From NCBI GenBank assembly GCA_018398585.1, contig JAGTTD010000005.1:39496750-39560749 (forward strand): a stretch of 64,000 nt of DNA. The letters run 5' to 3'. The position numbers and the translations under genes were made by a program. Under the pieces are notes generated by a model. That model ran no database searches and was not told the DNA's origin. It worked only from the letters and a program-made list of their open reading frames with translations. Shown here piece by piece: positions 57,801-64,000 of the stretch. The DNA comes from Simmondsia chinensis. Taxonomy: Eukaryota > Streptophyta > Magnoliopsida > Caryophyllales > Simmondsiaceae. How positions within the stretch are numbered: the first letter of the stretch is position 1; the number at the start of each line of letters is the position of its first letter.

Positions 57801-60800
57801 AGACTTGAAATCTTAGGATGCTTCCGTTGGTGTCCCTTTTTTTAATTACCGTTTTTTATCACATTATCAAAAATAGGTTTCACATAAAAACGGAGTTTTT
57901 CTCATCCAACCCGAGTTATATTTTCTTAACTAAATTTATATTTTGGTGTTATTTTAATTAATTGATATTATTTTATTATTTTAATTATATCAAGATACAT
58001 AACGAAAATACATTAAGAAGATATACGTTCAAAAACAAAAAACAATGAAAATAATTGTCTGATATAATATAGTGAGAAAAATACATTGAAATAAATTAAC
58101 AAAACGCACCGTTTTGGCCAATTAAGATCCAAAACACTATGTTTTAGCCTTAAAAAATCATAAAAAATGGGACATGATTTTTTGAAGCTAATGTGTAATT
58201 AGTAAGAAATTACACTTACTCTACATATTGAAATCATATATCCTATGGTATTATTATATATATAACAATATATATTCTTTTTCTCTGTTTTCTGTAACGC
58301 TATTACAGACCTCAATCTTAATAGTATTTTCTTATGATGAATGCAGTGACAACAATAAGCGAGGGGAAAGGTGCAGTGAAGATGCTGAGAGAGAAAAGAA
58401 ACGAGTATGATTTGGTAATTACAGCAGTTGATATGCCTAACATGGATGGCTTTAAGCTTCTTGAACTCGTTCGCCGCGAGATGGACCTCCCCATCATTCG
58501 TAAGATTTTCTTCCTCTTTTATATTATAATATCAGCTAATATGTATATCCTTTATAAGGTCCATCAATCCACCAAGCCACCCCCAAACGGTTGCTTGGAC
58601 CCCAATTTGTTAAGGGCTGTTGTGAAATTCACTAATTTGTTTTTACTGTATATCACCATCCGTAATTAGAGAAATAACAATCCATATTTATCAGCACAGC
58701 ACCCACTATTTCTCACGTGCAACACGTTAATTTGGCGCATAAAAACTTAATGGATGGTCTAAAAGAACAGTCTGTGCATCATGAGGTGCCATGCATAAAT
58801 ATCTGCAAAAAACGCTTAAGCTAACTTTTCATACTTATAAAGGCGCTTTGGCATTTTGAAGTTAGATTCACGTTTCAGACATATATCAAACTCAAGGAAA
58901 ACATAATTCAAATCCATCCTGGTCATTATCCTATTGACTTCGTTTTGATATCTTTTTAACGGTTCAATTAATGACATTTGATTTTAGTTTTTTTTGTATA
59001 CCTAATATGAAATAATATAAACGCTCCCTCCACGCTCGCAACGTAAGAAACTTTTATGAATGTCTGCTTTTGTTTCCGCTCCGTATTTGTACAGTGTTAT
59101 TTGCTGATGACAATAAAGAGGCAATGCTAAAGGGACTTAGACATGGAGCTCATGATTGCCTTATGAAGCCTGTTGAGACTCGTCGACTCCAGAGCATTTG
59201 GGTGCATGTTGTACGAAAGAGGAGTTTTGATCACAAAACTCGACTCGATAATATCGATGACCAAAAATCTGTCGATACAGGTATTTATTACTGTATCTTA
59301 TACTGTTATGTTCTTGTACGCATACATACCGTATACCATTATGTAATACCTTTAGAAAAATAAGAACAAATAAATAGGAATTATTTGATGAAGACAAGAT
59401 ATTTTAATGGGTTATTTACGTCAAAGGGTCCTGTACTTTGTACATTGTGTCAATTTAATCGTTGTACTTTTAATTGTGTGAATTTAGTCCTTGTACAATT
59501 TAAAATATGTCAGTTTGGTCCTTAGAGAAAATATATGTTAAGTTTTTAATGAAATTTTTAATGGTTCGACCACGAGTTAGGTTAAATTGAGTAAATGGAT
59601 GAATTTATAATAACTTATTTGCAACTGACATAATTTTGCCGTTCAAAATTACGTTATTAACTTAACTTAAATTTGACCAAAGGACTAAATTGACACATTT
59701 TGAATTGTTCAGGGACTAAATTTATATAATTAAAAGTATAAGGACTAAATTAACACAATAGGCAAAGTAAAGGGACCATTGGCGTAAATAACCCTATTTT
59801 AATTATTTTCTTAGGTTCACGATTGCCCAAGTTAAGGTTGAGGTGAAACATATGTAGTAACATTGTAATAAAAAACGTGCATCCCTTCATGAAGAAACAT
59901 GTTTTTCCTTTTCAGTGAGAAAAAGTCAACTTTACCGTAACGAAGGAAGACTTATTTCATATTGGTTGCGTTGCTATGAATTCATAAAAGGAAACAATAG
60001 ATTGAGATGCAAAATATCTTCCGTTAAAACAAACTGAACCTTAATCTCAAACTTGACCCGTTTGTGCATATTTTAGCATATAAACTCGAGTTTCACTAAG
60101 TTTAGACTTGACTTTATTCATTTACACTCCTAATCTTTTGTAGAAAATGCAGGGCCAGGGCCGATAGGAATAAGGGGGAATAGTGAAGAAGAAGAAGAGG
60201 AAGAAGAAGAAGAGCAGAGCAAAAAAAGAAACGAAGTAGAAAATGAAAAAGGACTTTACAGTAAGAATAACAATAATAGTAATAGTAATAATAACAACGC
60301 AAATCGAAAGAAGCCAAGGCTTATTTGGACTCGTGAGCTGCATGCCAAGTTTGTTGCTGCCGTTAATTACTTGGGTCTTGACAGTATGTGTCTTCTCTCC
60401 CTCTTATTTTTACTGTCTAACAATGTCAGTTTGGTCATACTGTTAAAAAATTATTATTTCCACTATTATTATAGTTTTCACAAAGGCTCTATTTGAAAGA
60501 AAAAAACTACATTGAAAAGAGCGTTTCTTTCGAAAATGAACACTCTTAAATCTTGAAATATGCTTTTTCATTAAAAAGTACAGGCGGAAAAAATAAAGCC
60601 CTTAACCACAACACATACAAGTCTAGGAAGAAATCAGGCTTGTCTTGAGATTTTAGGGGCTCAAAGCAAGTTTGATTGGTGGGTCCGTTTTTAATTATAT
60701 TTTGAACAGTCCACTTTATATTACAATATTAGATTACATGCAATACGGGATTGGACCTTTTTGTGCATCTTAGTTTGGTACAGATTTAACTTCCATTTTG

Positions 60801-63191
60801 TTAAGAAAATGTTAATACATACATATAAAAGGTCCTATTTTTAAAACATCGGCTTCCGACCATTCCCTAAAGTTCTCAGGACCGACCCTCGGGCTGGTGG
60901 TATCATTTTATATTTTTCTTTGTAAGATGTATTTGAAATAGAAAGTGTAAAATGCAGAAGCAGTACCGAAGAAGATATTGGAGATAATGAACGAAAAAAG
61001 TGTTACCAGAGAAAATGTTGCTAGCCATCTCCAGGCAATTTTCCTCGTCTTTTCTCTTCTCTTTTCTTTTTTTTTTTTCTTTTATAATTATAATATGTGA
61101 ACAGAAAATTATTACTTAGATACCTTAAAGTTTGATCATTTATTACCTGTCTATTCTTATATTTTAAAATGTAAAATAGAGGAGAACCTTAGATTTTAAA
61201 ATTTTATCACCTAGATACCATTTACTGGAATATAGTGAATTTTTGTCAGAAAGCAGACAAATTTTACCAAAAAAATGCTAATGTGGTACTTCATTAATAT
61301 ATATATATATAATCGTATCAAAATGAAATGCTTGATGACGGTGCCTAAGAGATAAATTCCCCATGCGATCCAACGATTTTAGGTGTTGGCTCAAGTGGTA
61401 AGGTGCTTGGACTTGGCGGCTCATGAAGCGCTAAGTCTGGTCTAGAATCCTGCCATTAGGTGCAAACAATTCCTTATATGGGTCTATTGGGCTCAACTTA
61501 CCATGTTGACATAGCGAAACTTTTGTGTGTGCTATGTGTGCAACCCGAACATTGGTTGAGATGCATGTAAGTTGACCCAGACGCCCTAGTTACTAAAACT
61601 CCTTGGAACTCATCTTAAAATCTCATTTCGTGTTTGCAGAAATACAGGCTTCATAAGAAAAAAGAAAAAGCTGGCAATCAACAAGCCCATATGGCTGTTG
61701 CAATGGGTGGTCAAGACTCGCACTGTCTTCCAGCGGGGTCTCTAAACTTCCCTAGTTCCATTCCTCAAGCTGCAAGTCTTGGACATATGAACACCCAATC
61801 AGGGTTTGGCCTTCAAGCGAGTCATGCTAATCATGCCAAGTTTCAACCCAATGTATTATCGACTGATCAGACTGCACATGTGGTTCAAGGGTTACCCGCA
61901 TCTTTACAATTCAGTCACCCAGAGCACAAAATACTTCCTTATGACAACCCAAGTGGTCAAACACCTTGTTACCAAATCAACCAGCTTAATGGCCAGTCAA
62001 ACAGCTCCATGATATTAGATGGACAGTCTCTAGATAACCAAAATCTAGTCCGTTCTATAATAAATCCGAAACCGAGCATGATTACACTAGATAACTATCA
62101 GTATAATCATACTTGGTCCAATGTAGTTCAGCCACATGCAGTAACTTCTTCATTAACTAACTGCTATCAGTCCAGTTTGACACCAGGAGTTTACCCTGCG
62201 TCTTTGCATGATATTTCATCGAATTTTCCAGTGTATGTGGATGATACTATGCAAAATACAGGACAACTTTGGGATGAGCCTAACTTCGCTAGGCTACATA
62301 TGGAAGATTTCGAAGATAACTCAATGGTCACTCCATTCGCTTCCCCTGGAACTTACTCTCCTAACTTATGGCACATGTTTCTTGGAACCACGAGCTCGTT
62401 TATTGACCGAAATATGAACTTTGGTTAGGGTGTCGGTATTGGCTCGTTCGACGACTTAGGGTTCGCCACCACGAAAGAGGTATGATTTACTTTTCTTTTC
62501 AACCATTAAGGAACCAACTATCTCATAAGCTTAAACAAATGGGTGAATGCCTGGAAATGATTTTATATAACATCGTGCTTAAATTATAGTAACATTCAGA
62601 GTATGGACTATCGAGATTCGAACATGCATACTCTTGGCTAACAAGGTTCTGTTATCAAGTCAAGAAACCGACTATCCCAACAGCTTAAGCGGTGGGTAAC
62701 CAAGAGGTTTTATATTCAAACGTGCTTCCTCATGCAAATACCTATTGGGTTGGAAGCGTGGATAATAAACAGGGTCATATCAAACCTTGTGTTTAAAATT
62801 ATATGTCATATCAAACCTCATACTTAAAATTATATCACTAATATTAATATTTAGAGCGGAACTGATGGGAGTCGAACTTGCGACTTCTTGGTCAATAAAG
62901 TTCTCCTACTATGTCAACAAATCGACTATCCTAACAGCTTGAGTTAATAGGTGAAAGCCAACATAAACCAAGTCATTATCTTGTTAATGCAAGATGTTCG
63001 GAATTATAACTTCTCATGTAACATTCCTTGCCTCATTTGAAGCACTTTTGACCGATCGTCAAGCAACCAGTTATTTCAAAAGCATCCTTTATTAAGTAAA
63101 AACTAATGAATGGTTTTATACTCTAACATCTACGTTTTTTTTGTTTTTGATTGTTCAGGAGCACGATGCAGAAGCCAATGAAATATGTTGA
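54874..63191 (+). CDS. Copy B: type-B response-regulator-like protein with pseudo-receiver and GARP domain
   Basis: Exons: 54874-55003, 58347-58499, 59095-59280, 60144-60383 (or start 60153), 60958-61034, 61640-62428 (stop). The splice-phased remainder is 62429-62479 and 63159-63191. The frame to the TAG gives 524 residues. Exon 1 has RVLAVDGDVTYL (DD changed to DG), exon 2 YDLVITAVDMPNMDGFKLL (phospho-acceptor Asp now Ala), exon 3 LLFADDNK and CLMKPV (Lys kept). The GARP domain is intact: KKPRLIWTRELHAKFVAAVN, KAVPKKILEIMNEKSVTREN, VASHLQ, KYRLHKKK. An E10 run and an Asn run precede it. The C-terminus is Gln/Asn/Ser-rich. Relative to A, TCA has become TAG at 62426, dropping about 27 residues that A encodes to EHNVDVNERW. 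Intron 1 is 3.3 kb because of an LTR element. Likely a nuclear DNA-binding protein without phosphorelay control; activity is inferred. Confidence 0.85.
55150..55252 (-). mobile_element. RTE-LINE/Au-type tail fragment in intron 1 of copy B
   Basis: 'aatgcctcaaaggctcctgc', 'tgtaatgtacgcaactttac' and 'gagaatgtttccgag' mark a worn reverse copy. Confidence 0.6.
55611..57500 (+). mobile_element. Non-autonomous LTR retrotransposon in intron 1 of copy B
   Basis: Two direct LTRs, 55616-55972 and 57182-57495, share 'gagaaataggattggg', 'aatcctattaagg' and 'gtggatgtaggcttcg' blocks. TSDs GATTA and GATTT agree at 4/5. A PBS-like TTGGTATCTGAGC follows the left LTR at 55974. The 1.2 kb interior is much more GC-rich than its surroundings ('gcggtggt' and 'ggcggtg' blocks), with no gag or pol. 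The LTRs are clearly diverged, so the insertion is old. Orientation is the same as the gene. Confidence 0.82.
59400..59803. mobile_element. MULE-type MITE with exact 9-bp TSD in intron 3 of copy B
   Basis: Unit 59409-59794 (386 bp), GGGTTATTTACGTCAAAGGG to GGCGTAAATAACCC. Perfect TSD TATTTTAAT at 59400-59408 and 59795-59803. Absent from intron 3 of copy A, so it inserted after the duplication. Confidence 0.92.
60153..61700. repeat. Near-identical GARP segment shared with copy A
   Basis: Exon 4, intron 4, exon 5, intron 5 and the first codons of exon 6 match the reverse complement of about 37.42-38.97 kb. In a 400-bp part of intron 4 I count only about eight differences. Exon 5 is identical. 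Sequence outside (intron 3, the rest of exon 6) is much more diverged. Confidence 0.82.
62500..63130 (+). repeat. Dispersed repeats in intron 6 of copy B
   Basis: At least two nested or adjacent copies: 'aaggaaccaactatctcata', 'gagattcgaacatgcatact', 'aagaaaccgactatcccaac', 'gttggaagcgtggataataa', 'gagtcgaacttgcgacttct' and 'aaatcgactatcctaacagc'. The ends recur in direct orientation. The copy A intron has one relative. Confidence 0.6.
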
Positions 63192-64000
63192 TTCGGGTTC
63201 TTATGTACTTTCTTTGAGAACCCGAAACAACAACCCAGAGTTCGAGGAAAAAAACCCGTAACCCGTATCCGGAAACCTAATAACCTAATCTAGGGTAGAA
63301 TATTAACTTGCACAAAACTAACTCAACTTGAGGAATTTTGCCACTTCTAGCTTATTGTACATAAGTATATTTTGCACTACTTTTTGCTATTGTGAATAAT
63401 TTTTTTTTGTAATTGGATGTTATTTAATCTTTTTTTTTTTTTTTTATCTCTTATACTTTTGTATGGATGCTCGTTTTCAACTAATGACGATAGATATCTG
63501 CCAATGAATCAACTGTTCTAAAATCATGTCACATTTATGGTTTTGAATGGCACTCGCATCATGGAGTTGTTAAGAGTTATATTAGAGACTGTTTGTTTGT
63601 CGTAGCCGTTGGCTTGCTACAGATTTATTAAAGACGTGAATTTTGAGCATTAACAGGTACATAATGGCACCTCGTCCTCTCTCAGCCTATTACAAAAATT
63701 AGGATAAATTTAGGTCGTGTTTCTATGTAGTGTGTGCATAGTGACACAATATGTTGTGAATGCAATTATGATATGACGTTTATGCTAACTTTTGCTATGT
63801 AATGGTCATTATATGATTCCATGATCGTGTCAGTCTTTATATCTTCTCTCTCAACCAAGTCGAACCGAGCCTGAGCCTATAACTTGTTGAGTTCGAGCTA
63901 GAAGTTTCCAAGCTTAATAAATTTCTAGTCCTCCCCTGCCAAGCTAAATACAAACAAACTAATCCTCGAGCCACTAGAGCTCAAATTCAACCCAATTCAT
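63192..64000. other. 3' flank of copy B
   Basis: 63192-63390 matches A's 3' flank (35.75-35.95 kb) and is probably 3' UTR. 63.85-64.0 kb begins another GAGCTCG-type repeat ('gtcgaaccgagcctgagcc') cut by the window edge. Confidence 0.45.

Larger units (their letters stand above)
35750..63390. repeat. 27.6 kb mirror-symmetric inverted duplication of response-regulator-like loci
   Basis: Gene order A(-), C(+), D(-), B(+) is its own mirror image about roughly 47.9 kb. Matched pairs: 3' UTRs at 35.75-35.95 and 63.19-63.39 kb; exons 1-7 of A and B; promoters (42.06-42.2 kb against 54.62-54.77 kb); the C/D arms 45.18-46.33 and 49.42-50.64 kb. Identity varies strongly: highest in the GARP segment of A and B, lower elsewhere. 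Later insertions (LTR element, LINE tails, MITEs) break the symmetry. Confidence 0.8.

Noticed and set aside
1..64000. CRISPR arrays, operons, true tRNA genes, viral gene sets
   Set aside because: No spaced direct repeats of CRISPR type, no polycistronic layout. tRNA-like segments lack full cloverleaf potential and belong to SINEs. No viral coding found.

Overview
This is a 64 kb piece of plant nuclear DNA, almost certainly from a eudicot. The reasons are: an AT-rich background, spliced plant-type transcription-factor genes (a C2H2-EAR zinc finger and type-B response-regulator-like GARP genes), and a dense load of plant transposable elements (RTE LINE with Au-type tail, SINEs, MULE, hAT-like and CACTA miniature elements, small LTR retrotransposons). 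No bacterial, organellar or viral gene cluster is present. The species cannot be named from the sequence alone.

Region 1-15.9 kb has no convincing host gene. It holds a solo LTR (1792-2551, exact 5-bp TSD), an RTE-type LINE copy on the minus strand (8134 to 4685) split by a 2.1 kb LTR retrotransposon (5519-7616, exact TSD CATTC). That LTR element carries no gag or pol but does carry an ORF with an RRM resembling polypyrimidine-tract-binding protein. Several SINE, hAT-like and MULE-type copies follow. At 15952-16767 (minus) is an intact single-exon C2H2 zinc-finger gene with a C-terminal EAR repressor motif. From 16.8 to 35.5 kb there is a 68-bp tandem array and many repeats, but no gene I can support.

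The most interesting part is 35.7-63.4 kb, a mirror-symmetric inverted duplication containing four type-B response-regulator-like loci in the order A(-), C(+), D(-), B(+). A (35952-41960) and B (54874-63191) are complete seven-exon genes encoding a receiver-like domain plus an intact GARP (Myb-like) DNA-binding domain. C (44710-46714) retains only the three receiver exons. D (49934-50280) is a broken exon-2 remnant. All four lack the phospho-accepting aspartate, and A, B and C also share a D-to-G change in the acidic pocket. The family therefore looks like pseudo-response regulators that cannot take part in ordinary phosphorelay. The GARP exons and introns of A and B (about 1.5 kb) are near-identical while the surrounding exons are clearly diverged, which points to recent gene conversion between the inverted copies. 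A also carries a tandem duplication of the start of exon 6, exactly at one edge of that tract.

A second theme is SINE evolution. Three SINEs (43.3, 46.7 and 47.3 kb) have a head derived from 5S rRNA and a tail identical in type to the 3' end of the RTE LINE in the same window. A tRNA-headed Au-type SINE with the same tail occurs at 14.9 kb. One 5S-headed copy sits between 17-bp target-site duplications inside an hAT-like element, so it is a real mobile unit. Coordinates of exons were deduced by hand from splice-site consensus, codon phase and alignment among the copies; no database search was possible.
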